Shown one piece after another: positions 36,418 through 45,565 of a stretch of DNA of 64,000 nt; positions within the stretch are counted from its first letter, which is position 1; each line of letters begins with the position of its first letter. The DNA comes from Thalassotalea nanhaiensis. GTDB lineage: Bacteria > Pseudomonadota > Gammaproteobacteria > Enterobacterales > Alteromonadaceae. The notes beneath the pieces are model-generated. The model was not told the origin of the DNA. It made no database searches and saw only the letters and a program-made list of their open reading frames with translations. The stretch spans positions 310,001 to 374,000 of the forward strand of contig NZ_CP134146.1 in assembly GCF_031583575.1 (NCBI RefSeq), read 5' to 3'. The position numbers and the translations under genes are program-made.

Positions 36418-37515
36418 ATGAGTGCAAAATTTTATCCTTTAACCATCGTCAGTGTTGAGCAACTAACCTCTGACGCTATACAGGTTCAGTTTCATTTACC
36501 TGCTGAATTAATGACAGAATTTTCCTATAAGCAAGGGCAACATCTAACCATTAAAACCGACATTGAGGGCGTCGAGTATAGACGTTCATACTCTCTGTGT
36601 AGTGGCGTGGTTGAACAAGAGTTAGAGGTTGCTATTAAATGTATTAAAGGTGGAGTGTTTTCTAATTTCGCCTTTGCAAATTTTACCGTAGGAATGACTT
36701 TAGAGGTAATGCCACCGCAGGGGCACTTCTGTACAGAATTATCTCCAGACAATGAACATGACTATCTTTTAATTGCTGTCGGCAGTGGGATCACCCCAAT
36801 CATCTCTCACATCCAATCTATATTAGCCATTGAACCAAAAGCAAAAGTAACTTTAATATATGGTAATAAATCAGCTGAAAGTATCATGTTTTATAAAAAG
36901 CTGTCGGTAATTCATCATTATCATAAAAGCAGGTTTCAATGGCTTAATGTGTTTAGTCAGCAAACTGATATTGCTGAGCTTTACAAGGGGCGAATTAACC
37001 AACAAAAACTTATCGATTTATCTGCCGCTAATGTGGTTGATCTTGCAAGGGTAGGTGATGTTTTTCTTTGTGGTCCTGAAGCGATGATTGATGAACTGAG
37101 AGCAGCATTTAAAGATTGGCAGTTTGATCAACAACACATTCATTCAGAATTGTTTTTCTCTTTACCAAATAGAAGTGAAAAAAGTAATTCTGCTCACAAT
37201 CAAGAATCCCAAAAGTATAACGAAACCAGTAGCGTTACTGTTAAAATTGATGGTGTCAAAACGGTTTATAAGGTGCCTAAAGCGGGTGAGAGTATCATTG
37301 ATTCGGTTATGGAGCAGGGCGCTGATTTACCGTTTGCATGTAAAGCAGGCGTTTGCGCCACTTGCATGGCCAAATTGATTAGCGGTAAAATTGAAATGGA
37401 TGAAAACCATGTGCTCAGTGCAGAAGAGACAAACGCAGGGATGATATTAACTTGTCAGTCACACCCTGTGACTGACGAAGTAGAAATTGACTTTGATGCA
37501 GATACAACCCCGTAA
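36418..37515 (+). CDS. PaaE-like flavin reductase with C-terminal 2Fe-2S ferredoxin domain
   Basis: 365 residues from ATG at 36418 (a TTG ten codons earlier is less likely). Order: FAD-binding domain with RRSYSLCSG, NAD-binding domain with LIAVGSGITPIISHIQ, then a plant-type ferredoxin domain with Cys308, Cys313, Cys316 and Cys346. This is the architecture of PaaE and of the reductases of Rieske oxygenases such as GbcB. No oxygenase component (paaABCD or a Rieske protein) is in the window, so its partner must lie elsewhere. It would pass electrons from NAD(P)H to an oxygenase, perhaps one acting on an N-methyl compound. Start signal weak. Confidence 0.86.
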   Translation: MSAKFYPLTIVSVEQLTSDAIQVQFHLPAELMTEFSYKQGQHLTIKTDIEGVEYRRSYSLCSGVVEQELEVAIKCIKGGVFSNFAFANFTVGMTLEVMPPQGHFCTELSPDNEHDYLLIAVGSGITPIISHIQSILAIEPKAKVTLIYGNKSAESIMFYKKLSVIHHYHKSRFQWLNVFSQQTDIAELYKGRINQQKLIDLSAANVVDLARVGDVFLCGPEAMIDELRAAFKDWQFDQQHIHSELFFSLPNRSEKSNSAHNQESQKYNETSSVTVKIDGVKTVYKVPKAGESIIDSVMEQGADLPFACKAGVCATCMAKLISGKIEMDENHVLSAEETNAGMILTCQSHPVTDEVEIDFDADTTP

Positions 37516-37551
37516 CATACTAACTTGGAATGACGTCTGCAGTCAGACCTG

Positions 37552-38400
37552 TTAGCTTACGGACAGTTGTTTTTCTTCGGCAATATCAGCTTGCCATTCG
37601 AAAATGTTCAACTCAATTAAGAAGAAAGCCACCAACCATAAAAAGCTGTCCCAAAAATCGACAAAGTTACCTTCAAATCCCCAATAAACAGAAGCGACAA
37701 ACAGTACTAGATAAACGCTACCTTTCATCACTCGGCTGTACTTTTCCCAAAACAAACTCGAATATTGTCCTAACTGGACACGTACGTCGTACTCCAACAT
37801 CATGACCACGACAAGCCAAGCAGTAGCATTAATCACGTCAACCCATGCTAACGCTTGTGTCATAAATAAGTCATCAGCATTACTGATCACATTGAATTTT
37901 CCGTGAGTTAAAAAGTGGCCGTTAGTTAAGGCATAATCAGCACAATTTTGTTTGCTGATTTGTACATATTCATTCAGAGTTTCCATATACTTCCAATCAC
38001 CATTTATGCTACATAAATCGGTAATATCAGAGGTACTGAAATTAAATGTTAATCCTAGTTTTACGATGTAGCCATATAATGCATAAACAATAAAAAAGTA
38101 GCAAAAAACACGAAAGCCATGCATCGCTCTTTTGGTCCAACCGGTAATTTGCTCATCTTCAATGGTGTAGGTTTCCAGTTCAAATAACAGTAGCAATAAT
38201 ACCCAAGCAGCGGTATCTACGGTTGCTGAAAATGCTTCAACAATATTGGCGAGAGAAAATCCGGCGGCAAAAGTGACTTCACTGGCCAGAGATTCTTCTT
38301 GGTAAAACAGTACCAGATTGTAAGCCAGCAATAGATATATGAGATATTTGAATGCCTGGTATCCCCAGGCATCAAAGTGGTGCTTAATTATTGCTTTCAT
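37552..38400 (-). CDS. Multi-pass membrane protein, paralogue 3 of 3 (unrecognised family)
   Basis: 282 residues, about six hydrophobic segments; closer to paralogue 1 (1584) than to paralogue 2. It shares SATVDTAAWVLLLLLFELETY, the two-cysteine central loop (DLCSI and QNCAD), AWLVVVMMLEYDV, and YWGFEGNFVDFWDSFLWLVAFFLIELNIFEW. AGAGG lies 5 bases before the ATG. It follows the PuuD-PuuA-aminotransferase operon on the same strand, but a strong hairpin lies between, so it may be expressed by read-through or from its own promoter. Function unknown. Confidence 0.8.
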   Translation of the reverse strand: MKAIIKHHFDAWGYQAFKYLIYLLLAYNLVLFYQEESLASEVTFAAGFSLANIVEAFSATVDTAAWVLLLLLFELETYTIEDEQITGWTKRAMHGFRVFCYFFIVYALYGYIVKLGLTFNFSTSDITDLCSINGDWKYMETLNEYVQISKQNCADYALTNGHFLTHGKFNVISNADDLFMTQALAWVDVINATAWLVVVMMLEYDVRVQLGQYSSLFWEKYSRVMKGSVYLVLFVASVYWGFEGNFVDFWDSFLWLVAFFLIELNIFEWQADIAEEKQLSVS

Positions 38401-38439
38401 TAAAGCCTCTTTTATATTTTTTATTATTATTTTGCTAAA

Positions 38440-38477
38440 AATAAAGGCAAATTATTTATCTATAATTTGCCTTTATT
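38440..38477 (-). terminator. Hairpin terminator after the aminotransferase gene
   Basis: Perfect 16-base arms AATAAAGGCAAATTAT / ATAATTTGCCTTTATT with a 6-base loop, followed on the minus strand by TTTTAG. It stands between the aminotransferase stop and membrane paralogue 3. Confidence 0.7.
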
Positions 38478-38481
38478 CAAG

Positions 38482-39837
38482 TTACTTAATGCCGTAGTGC
38501 GCCGCAGTTTGGTCTAAGGTAAGTTTTGCTTTTGCAATAAGCTCATCAATTTCCTTTTCGCTGATCACTAAGGGCGGCGAAATAATCATAGTATCGCCGC
38601 AAGGTCGCATGACTAAGCCATTACTTACAGCATAATCCCTACAGACACCGCCACCTTTTGTTTCAGGTTCAAGTCGTTCCCTCGTTATTTTATTGCCGAC
38701 CAACTCAATAGCGGCAACCATGCCTAGACCGCGGGCTTCACCGACAATAGGGTGGTCAGCGAGTTCTTGCCATCGTTGTTGTAGATATGGCGCTGTTTTA
38801 GCTTTAACTTGATCAACAATCCCTTCAGAATCTAATAAATTGATATTAGTTAAGGCCACATTTGCCGCTACTGGGTGACCAGAATAAGTAAAACCATGAT
38901 TAAAGTCACCGCCTTCTTCAATCAATACTTCTGCGACTTTATCGGAGACAATGACTCCTCCAATTGGGATGTACCCGGAAGATAAACCTTTGGCGATTGT
39001 TATTAAGTCTGGTTTTAAGTCAAACGTTTGTGCGGCAAACCATTCACCGGTACGACCAAAACCAGAGATAACTTCATCTAGAATAAATAAAATATCGTAC
39101 TTGGCTAAAATGCGTTTAATTTCGGGCCAGTAAGTGGAGGGAGGGATAATAACACCGCCCGCACCTTGAAATGGCTCCGCGATAAATGCACCAATGTTTT
39201 CTTCACCAATTTCTAGAATCTTTTCTTCTAAAGACTGGGCCGCTTTTATACCAAACTCTTCTGGTGTTAAATCGCCACCTTCGACAAACCAGTATGGTTG
39301 ATCAATATGAACGATACCATCAATGGGCAAGTCACCTTGTTCATGCATGTAACCCATACCGCCCAGACTAGCTGCTGCCACGGTTGAACCATGGTAAGCG
39401 TTCTTTCGACTGATAAACATTTTCTTTTCAGGCTTACCTTTTAAATCCCAATAACGGCGCACCATTCTAAAATTGGTATCGTTAGCTTCAGAGCCAGAGC
39501 CGGTAAAAAACACTTTATTCATATGAACGGGGGCCAGCGATGCTATTTTAGCGGCCAATTCTGTTGCCGGTGTTGTCGTTGTTTGAAAGAACAAATTGTA
39601 ATAAGGCAATTCGCTCATTTGTTGTTGGGCAGCATCAGCTAATTCTTTACGGCCATAGCCTATGTTTACGCACCAAAGGCCAGCCATACCATCAAGAAAT
39701 TTATTACCTTCACTGTCATAAAAATAAACACCTTCGGCTTTAGTAATAACTCTGGGACCCTTTTCTGCAAGCGTTTTATTGTCACTAAATGGCTGAAAAT
39801 GGTGAGCATTATTTTTTTTCTGTAATTCAGTTTGCAT
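38482..39837 (-). CDS. spuC: Class III aminotransferase (putrescine/polyamine:pyruvate type)
   Basis: 451 residues. The PLP lysine is Lys283 in [17 protein letters not shown]; the cofactor Asp is in [19 protein letters not shown], and [16 protein letters not shown] is typical of the SpuC / aspartate:pyruvate-like branch. SpuC transaminates putrescine or related diamines with pyruvate. It is 9 bases after puuA and part of a puuD-puuA-spuC operon, giving a second way, besides PuuB, to convert an amine to an aldehyde. AAGGA is well placed before the ATG. Symbol tentative. Confidence 0.83.
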   Translation of the reverse strand: MQTELQKKNNAHHFQPFSDNKTLAEKGPRVITKAEGVYFYDSEGNKFLDGMAGLWCVNIGYGRKELADAAQQQMSELPYYNLFFQTTTTPATELAAKIASLAPVHMNKVFFTGSGSEANDTNFRMVRRYWDLKGKPEKKMFISRKNAYHGSTVAAASLGGMGYMHEQGDLPIDGIVHIDQPYWFVEGGDLTPEEFGIKAAQSLEEKILEIGEENIGAFIAEPFQGAGGVIIPPSTYWPEIKRILAKYDILFILDEVISGFGRTGEWFAAQTFDLKPDLITIAKGLSSGYIPIGGVIVSDKVAEVLIEEGGDFNHGFTYSGHPVAANVALTNINLLDSEGIVDQVKAKTAPYLQQRWQELADHPIVGEARGLGMVAAIELVGNKITRERLEPETKGGGVCRDYAVSNGLVMRPCGDTMIISPPLVISEKEIDELIAKAKLTLDQTAAHYGIK

Positions 39838-39846
39838 AAGATTCCT

Positions 39847-41190
39847 TTATACGGCAGTTAGCAGAAAGTGTCTTTCCCAGGCACTGATCACGCTTTTATA
39901 ATTTTCATGATCGGCTTTTCGGGTTTCGGTATATCCCTGCACAAATAAATCGCCTAAGTAGTGTTTTACTTTTTCACTACTGGCCATGGTTGCAATAGCA
40001 TCATCGATGTTCGTCGGCATGGCTGTCGACTTTTCATCATTCTCTTTGCCAAGCCTTGGCTTGCTAGGCTCAACCTTATCAGACATGCCAATATAGCCAC
40101 ACAAAAGTGTTGCTGCTATGGCTAAATAGGGATTAGTGTCAGCGCCAGGTAAACGATTTTCAACACGACGTGCCTGAATAGGGGCGTTTGGTACACGCAA
40201 ACCAACAGTTCTGTTTTCTAGGCCCCAATGTAAATTTACAGGTGATGCATAGCCGGCAATAAAACGTTTGTAGGAGTTAATGTTTGGTGCAAACATCGGC
40301 ATCATCTGTGGGATATATTTTTGTAAGCCACCTATATAATGGCGAAATGCGTCAGTATCACCGTCAGCGGTTGCGAAAATATTTTCACCACTGGTGGCAT
40401 TGATCACACTTTGATGGATATGCATGGCATTACCCGGTTCACCATGAATAGGTTTTGCCATAAAAGTAGCGGTTATACCGTGTTTGCTGGCTGCTTCTTT
40501 TACCATCCGCTTAAATACAAAGACTTGATCGGCCAGTGCTAAAGGATCACCATGGATGAAATTAAATTCAAACTGTGCCGCCCCTTCTTCATGAATAGCA
40601 GCATCAAGTGATAACCCTAATTGTTTTGCCCAAGTGTATAAGTCATCTATAAATGGTGAAAATTCAGTCATCGCGTCGATCCCAAATGACTGTCGACCAC
40701 TTTCAGTATGTCCCGAACGACCAATTGGCGGTTCAAGTGCTCGGTTTGGATCTGGGTTGGTTTTCGCTAAATATAATTCCATTTCGGGGGCAACAACCGC
40801 TTGTAAATCCGCTTTATTATATAGTTCGATAACTTTTTTAAGCACGTTTCGAGCAGATAATTCAACTAATTCACCTTTTTGGTCAAAACAATCATGAATG
40901 ATCATGGCGGTTGGTTTTTGTGTCCACGGTAAAATATAGCAAGCGTTTGCATCTGGTTTTAGCACCATATCAATGTCGCGTTCATCAACCAAAGTGAATA
41001 ACAAGTCATCGTCTATATAATCACCACAAGCAGCCTGCAACATAATCGCTTCTGGAATGCGAAATCCGCCATCATTGATAAAAGTCTGTACCGGTAAAAT
41101 TTTGCCTCTAGGAATGCCTGTATGATCGCAAGTGATGCATTGAACTTCTTCAATGTTATTTTCTTCTAACCAGTTTTTAATGCTATCCAT
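39847..41190 (-). CDS. puuA: Glutamine-synthetase-like gamma-glutamylpolyamine synthetase
   Basis: 447 residues, glutamine-synthetase fold. Seen: NNIEEVQCITCDHTGIPRGK at the N terminus, AAPEMELYL (residues ~130-138), HEEGAAQFEFNF, the HIHQSV segment and NRTVGLRVPNA. Missing are features of regulated GlnA such as the adenylylation tyrosine context, as expected for PuuA/SpuI. The reaction joins glutamate to putrescine (or spermidine) with ATP. Overlaps puuD by 8 bases and precedes the aminotransferase by 9, a tight polyamine operon. Confidence 0.88.
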   Translation of the reverse strand: MDSIKNWLEENNIEEVQCITCDHTGIPRGKILPVQTFINDGGFRIPEAIMLQAACGDYIDDDLLFTLVDERDIDMVLKPDANACYILPWTQKPTAMIIHDCFDQKGELVELSARNVLKKVIELYNKADLQAVVAPEMELYLAKTNPDPNRALEPPIGRSGHTESGRQSFGIDAMTEFSPFIDDLYTWAKQLGLSLDAAIHEEGAAQFEFNFIHGDPLALADQVFVFKRMVKEAASKHGITATFMAKPIHGEPGNAMHIHQSVINATSGENIFATADGDTDAFRHYIGGLQKYIPQMMPMFAPNINSYKRFIAGYASPVNLHWGLENRTVGLRVPNAPIQARRVENRLPGADTNPYLAIAATLLCGYIGMSDKVEPSKPRLGKENDEKSTAMPTNIDDAIATMASSEKVKHYLGDLFVQGYTETRKADHENYKSVISAWERHFLLTAV

Positions 41191-41953
41191 TGTGTTGTTT
41201 TACCTTTTGTCTATTTGCGCATGCCTTACCAAATTCGGTAAAGATTTTAATACTGTGTTGATTATTTTTATATTGCCACTCTGGATGCCATTGCACTGCC
41301 ATAGCAAAACTGTTGGCGCTGTTAACAGAGAAAGCTTCCACTAGACCATCTTCGGCAACAGCTTCAACTGTAAGCCCATCACCTAATTCATTAACACCTT
41401 GAGTGTGTAAAGAATTAACGTCGATACTTTTCTCGTTCAGTATTGTATGTAGTAGGCCGTGTTCAGTAATTTTTATGGTGTGACTTTCACTATATTGCTG
41501 TTCGAGGGGGAGGTCTTTATCTTCTCTGTGTTCAATAAATTGGCCAACGTGATGTAGGTTTTGATGCAAAGAGCCACCAAATGCAACATTCATTTCTTGG
41601 AAGCCACGACAAATACCTAACAAAGGAACACCTTTTTCGATGGCCGCTTTAATCAACAGTAAACTGGAATTGTCACGCTCAACATCTAATTTTGTATCGG
41701 GATGTGCAGGCTCATCTTGGTAATGTAAAGGATTGACCATTGAATAACCCCCAGTAAGCAATACGCCATCAACGAGCTCAATGAGTTGCTCAATTTGCAA
41801 ATCATTTGCTAACGCAGGAATTAATACCGGTTGGCATTTACTGCCCCCTAAAATAGCCTGCAAATATTTATCGCCGGCAATATGAAAAGGGTGAGGACCA
41901 ATAATATCTCGGTCACAGATAACACCAACAATTGGAATGCTTTTACTTGTCAT
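41183..41953 (-). CDS. puuD: Gamma-glutamyl-GABA hydrolase (class I glutamine amidotransferase-like)
   Basis: 256 residues from ATG at 41953 (an ATG eight codons upstream is also open). The catalytic cysteine is Cys115 in PLLGICRGFQEMN and the C-terminal histidine and glutamate lie in AVQWHPEWQ. The peptidase C26 family member PuuD hydrolyses gamma-glutamyl-GABA to glutamate and GABA in the cytoplasm. First gene of the puuD-puuA-spuC operon. A TACCCC-type palindrome lies about 200 bases upstream. Confidence 0.88.
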   Translation of the reverse strand: MTSKSIPIVGVICDRDIIGPHPFHIAGDKYLQAILGGSKCQPVLIPALANDLQIEQLIELVDGVLLTGGYSMVNPLHYQDEPAHPDTKLDVERDNSSLLLIKAAIEKGVPLLGICRGFQEMNVAFGGSLHQNLHHVGQFIEHREDKDLPLEQQYSESHTIKITEHGLLHTILNEKSIDVNSLHTQGVNELGDGLTVEAVAEDGLVEAFSVNSANSFAMAVQWHPEWQYKNNQHSIKIFTEFGKACANRQKVKQHNG

Positions 41954-42155
41954 ATAAATTCTACGTTTAATAACCATGTGTTTGATTTATTACACACTAG
42001 CATAAAAATTTAGCTACAGTCGAGTATTTAAGTGAATAAAAATTAAACTTTTAGTTAACTTAAAATGACTAAAAAAACTCAAAATTTAAATTAAAGTTGA
42101 ATTAAATCAAGCATTTGTTGTTTTTTGTTGGATTGTGGGGAATTTGTTGGTTATC

Positions 42156-42170
42156 TACCCCTAAAGGGTG
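42156..42170. promoter_or_regulatory. TACCCC-N3-GGGGTA palindrome, site 5
   Basis: TACCCCTAAAGGGTG: perfect left half, two mismatches in the right half. About 200 bases before the puuD-puuA-spuC operon. Confidence 0.5.
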
Positions 42171-42238
42171 GTTGATATAATTTACAGGATGAAGTAATGG
42201 GCGCTAAAATAAGTCTATAATATACATGTTTGCTGATC

Positions 42239-42266
42239 AAAAATGCCGATGTAGTTCGGCATTTTA
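42239..42266 (-). terminator. Terminator of the thioesterase gene
   Basis: ATGCCGA / TCGGCAT stem with a 5-base loop, followed on the minus strand by TTTTT, 15 bases after the thioesterase stop. Confidence 0.75.
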
Positions 42267-42280
42267 TAGAGGTGAATTAA

Positions 42281-42691
42281 CTATTCAGCAGTTGCTAGTA
42301 AAAAATGAACATGCAACTTTTGTTTAAATTCGGGGGTAATTGGTTGTGGTTTCTTCAGGGTATAATCGTAATGCACCATAATCGCAGTACCGGAAACATG
42401 CTTAACATTATTTTGCCAGGCTTCTTGGTATATATCTAAAGACGTATTACCAATACGCTTTACAAACGTTTTAATTTCTACGTCGTTACCAAATTTCAGT
42501 GGCACATGAAAATCGATGCTCATATTCGCCAAGATCAAGTTCCACTGGGTTAGGTTTAACGTAGCGTCTGGATTAAATAACTTGAAAATAGGATTACGCG
42601 CAGCTTCAAACCACTGTGGAAATACTGTGTTGTTGATGTGCCCTAAAGCATCGGTTTCACCAACCCTTGGTTTAATTATCTCGTAAAACAT
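42281..42691 (-). CDS. Hotdog-fold acyl-CoA thioesterase (4HBT, YbgC/FadM type)
   Basis: 136 residues. The 4HBT signature ETDALGHINNTVFPQWFEAAR (catalytic Asp in ETDALGH) is at residues ~12-32. Family members hydrolyse acyl-CoA thioesters. AGGGA precedes the ATG. It stands alone between the puuD promoter region and the small acidic-protein gene. Its acyl-CoA substrate is not evident. Confidence 0.87.
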   Translation of the reverse strand: MFYEIIKPRVGETDALGHINNTVFPQWFEAARNPIFKLFNPDATLNLTQWNLILANMSIDFHVPLKFGNDVEIKTFVKRIGNTSLDIYQEAWQNNVKHVSGTAIMVHYDYTLKKPQPITPEFKQKLHVHFLLATAE

Positions 42692-42882
42692 TAATGATTC
42701 CCTGCGATTTTAAAGTGGATAGTTCTGAATTTTATTAGGTTACACCGATTAAATTTAATGTTCAATAAATGAAGTTGCTTATAAGTTTGGTGACATTAAA
42801 ACATTAGGTTGATATGTTTATATCTTACAGGTTGTTAATTTAGTGTTAGATTTATTTTGATGTCATTATTAAGGTGCATGTC

Positions 42883-43020
42883 ATGAATAAAAAAGAAAAT
42901 GAATTACAGTATGCCAATGAAGAAGAGACACAAGAGAGCTCGTTAATCTATGGCATTGAAGATGAGCAAGAAGGTATTGATAATGACCAGAGCAACAGCT
43001 ATGTGCTTGGATATAACTAA
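42883..43020 (+). CDS. Small acidic protein of 45 residues
   Basis: Begins MNKKENELQYANEEETQE and ends NSYVLGYN; 14 of 45 residues are Asp or Glu. AAGGTG lies 7 bases before the ATG, and codon use looks like neighbouring genes. It is in a 336-base gap between the divergent thioesterase and convergent LysR genes. No family recognised. Could be a small regulator or an over-read gap; conservation would decide. Confidence 0.5.
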   Translation: MNKKENELQYANEEETQESSLIYGIEDEQEGIDNDQSNSYVLGYN

Positions 43021-43027
43021 CCTTTAG

Positions 43028-43948
43028 CTAAGTGAAAGATTTCAATAACGCTTGTTTAAGTAAATTTACCTTATTTACTTCTCTAGGTACTTTTTTGTGT
43101 ACCATAGATAATTTGAACTGGTAAGTTCGAGTACTGGGTTGTATCAATCTGATTTGACCCTGATTTAATTCTTCCTGAATATAACTCTGTGACATAAAAC
43201 CAATATAATGCCCTGATAAAATCATCGCTTTGCGCGTATCAAATTGATAAGCCTTTGCATTAAGGTTAAGTTTTTGCAGCTGCTTACGACCAGAATCATC
43301 AATGTCTATTCCCGGATGAATTGCGGCTACTTCAGCTAAATCCGAGTCACTAATTTTATTATCAACTTTATTAAAAAATGGATGTTCTTTACCGCAACAT
43401 AAATAAATCGGCTCGCTGTAAATTGGTGTGTAATTAAGCCCTTCAATTTGTTGGTAGCCAGGAAATAAACCAATATGTGCCTTATCTTTTAATAAAGACT
43501 TTTCAATATTAGAAATTGAATCGCCATCTAACACAATATGTAAATTTGGCGCATTATCATGAATTTGACGAATAACCTGGGCTAGCTTTTGTTGGCGTTT
43601 AGTGTCCAATTGATCGGCACAAAGGATAACAATTTCACCACTCAACTCTTTACCAAGCGTACCTACATAAAGAGAGAAGTCATTTAAGGAATCAAATAAA
43701 CTGATCACTGCTCGATAAACTTCCTGGCCTTCTTCGGTAAGCGAAAAGCCGCCCCTGCCACGTAAACAAAGTTTTAATTTCATTCGTGCTTCAAGGTTCG
43801 ACATATGCACACTGATGGTTGAGCGGGTAATACCAAGTGCCACTTCTGCAGCGGCAAAGCCACCATGCTCAACAACAGAAACAAATATACGTAATAAGCG
43901 TAAATCGTATTCTGCTATTGGTTTTGGGATTATTGATGTGTTACTCAA
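43028..43948 (-). CDS. LysR-family transcriptional regulator
   Basis: 306 residues. N-terminal HTH: LRLLRIFVSVVEHGGFAAAE... ITRSTISVHMSNLEARMKLKLC (residues ~15-58), then a LysR substrate-binding domain. The start is TTG at 43948 with AGG about 9 bases upstream. It is divergent from gabD (97 bases between starts), so it probably controls gabD-gabT; GABA or succinate semialdehyde would be a plausible effector. Confidence 0.87.
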   Translation of the reverse strand: MSNTSIIPKPIAEYDLRLLRIFVSVVEHGGFAAAEVALGITRSTISVHMSNLEARMKLKLCLRGRGGFSLTEEGQEVYRAVISLFDSLNDFSLYVGTLGKELSGEIVILCADQLDTKRQQKLAQVIRQIHDNAPNLHIVLDGDSISNIEKSLLKDKAHIGLFPGYQQIEGLNYTPIYSEPIYLCCGKEHPFFNKVDNKISDSDLAEVAAIHPGIDIDDSGRKQLQKLNLNAKAYQFDTRKAMILSGHYIGFMSQSYIQEELNQGQIRLIQPSTRTYQFKLSMVHKKVPREVNKVNLLKQALLKSFT

Positions 43949-44045
43949 TGTTTTGCCTGAGTCAAACTTAAGGTTGAATGTTTAGTATTTAACATCAATT
44001 CAAAATGTTATTCAATAGATAAAACAATTTGCGTTGGAGAGAAAC

Positions 44046-45503
44046 ATGCAGCAGTTACAAGACAAGCATTTACTTAAACCCTTTTCATACATCAATGGCA
44101 GCTGGCATAGCAGCGAATCGTCATTCTCAGTGACTAACCCGGCCACCGGTGAAGAAGTTGCCAATGTAAGTGATGCGGGCGTTGCTGAAACTGAACTTGC
44201 CGTTAGTGCAGCCAAAAATGCATTAAAATCTTGGTCAGCAAAATCTGCCAATGAAAGAGCTACGTTAATGCGTAACTGGTTCAATCTTATGATGCAGCAC
44301 CAAGATGACTTAGGCCGAATTCTAACCTTGGAACAAGGTAAACCGTTAGCTGAAGCTAAGGGTGAGATTGCCTACGGAGCAGCCTTTATCGAATGGTTTG
44401 CTGAAGAAGGTAAGCGAGTTTATGGTGATACAATCCCAGGTCCATCTGGTGATAAACGTATTGTTGTGATCAAACAACCTGTGGGCGTTGTTGCATCGAT
44501 AACGCCATGGAACTTTCCAAATGCAATGATAGCCCGAAAAGCCGCTGCGGCATTAGCTGCGGGATGTACTTTTGTAGTACGCCCAGCAACACAAACGCCA
44601 CTGTCAGCATTAGCGATGGCCGAACTGGCTGAAAGAGCAGGGATCCCTGCTGGTGTGTTTAATGTCGTTGTTGGTATGGATTCTCGAGGTATTGGTAAAG
44701 TATTAACCCAACATCCTGATATTGCCAAATTCACTTTTACGGGGTCTACCCCAGTTGGAAAAACGTTAATTGCACAATGTGCAACGACCGTTAAAAAAGT
44801 ATCGATGGAACTCGGCGGTAATGCACCTTTTATTGTGTTTGACGACGCAGATATAGATGCTGCTGTACAAGGTGCGATGGCCTCTAAATATCGTAATGCC
44901 GGTCAAACATGCGTATGTACTAATCGTATTTTTGTACAGCAAGGTGTGTTGAACGAATTTACAGAAAAATTCAGTCAAGCTGTAGCCGCGCTTCAGATAG
45001 GTAATGGCTTAGAGCAAGGCGTAACGATTGGTCCAATGATTTCATCTTCGGCGGTTGCTGATGTTGATAAGTTAGTGACTGCATCGATTGCAGCCGGCGC
45101 AACACTGGTAACTGGTGGGGAAGGGCATCATCTTGGTGAAAATTATTATCAACCAACCATTTTAGCGAACGTAACCAGTGATATGCCGATTGCCAGTAAT
45201 GAAATTTTTGGCCCTGTTTCACCAATTATTGCTTTTACTGATGAAAGTGAAGCACTGGCCATGGCTAATGATACAGAGTATGGCTTAGCGGCGTATTTTT
45301 ACACTCGTGATATTGGTCGTGTTTGGCGCGTTGCTGAAGGGCTAGAGTTTGGCATGGTAGGCATTAATGAAGGCATTATTTCTAATGCAGCAGCGCCTTT
45401 TGGCGGTGTTAAACAATCTGGAAATGGCCGTGAAGGTTCTAAATACGGCTTAGATGACTATATGGAAATTAAGTATTTATGTATGGGTGGCTTAGACAAA
45501 TAA
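44046..45503 (+). CDS. gabD: NAD(P)-dependent succinate-semialdehyde dehydrogenase
   Basis: 485 residues from ATG at 44046 with GGAGAG 6 bases upstream. Aldehyde dehydrogenase landmarks: [29 protein letters not shown], the catalytic [12 protein letters not shown] (Cys with the adjacent redox cysteine two residues on, as in GabD) and [14 protein letters not shown]. Oxidises succinate semialdehyde to succinate. Operon with gabT 62 bases downstream; the final step of the polyamine route. Confidence 0.92.
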   Translation: MQQLQDKHLLKPFSYINGSWHSSESSFSVTNPATGEEVANVSDAGVAETELAVSAAKNALKSWSAKSANERATLMRNWFNLMMQHQDDLGRILTLEQGKPLAEAKGEIAYGAAFIEWFAEEGKRVYGDTIPGPSGDKRIVVIKQPVGVVASITPWNFPNAMIARKAAAALAAGCTFVVRPATQTPLSALAMAELAERAGIPAGVFNVVVGMDSRGIGKVLTQHPDIAKFTFTGSTPVGKTLIAQCATTVKKVSMELGGNAPFIVFDDADIDAAVQGAMASKYRNAGQTCVCTNRIFVQQGVLNEFTEKFSQAVAALQIGNGLEQGVTIGPMISSSAVADVDKLVTASIAAGATLVTGGEGHHLGENYYQPTILANVTSDMPIASNEIFGPVSPIIAFTDESEALAMANDTEYGLAAYFYTRDIGRVWRVAEGLEFGMVGINEGIISNAAAPFGGVKQSGNGREGSKYGLDDYMEIKYLCMGGLDK

Positions 45504-45565
45504 GTTAACCGCAAATAGATCGTTAAATAGCAAATTTGAAACAAAAAAGTTTAATAGGTAAGAAT

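Larger units (their letters stand above)
41954..42280. other. 327-base AT-rich intergenic region
   Basis: Contains the puuD promoter region, a degenerate TACCCC palindrome at 42156-42170 and the thioesterase terminator at 42239-42266. No gene seen. Confidence 0.6.
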
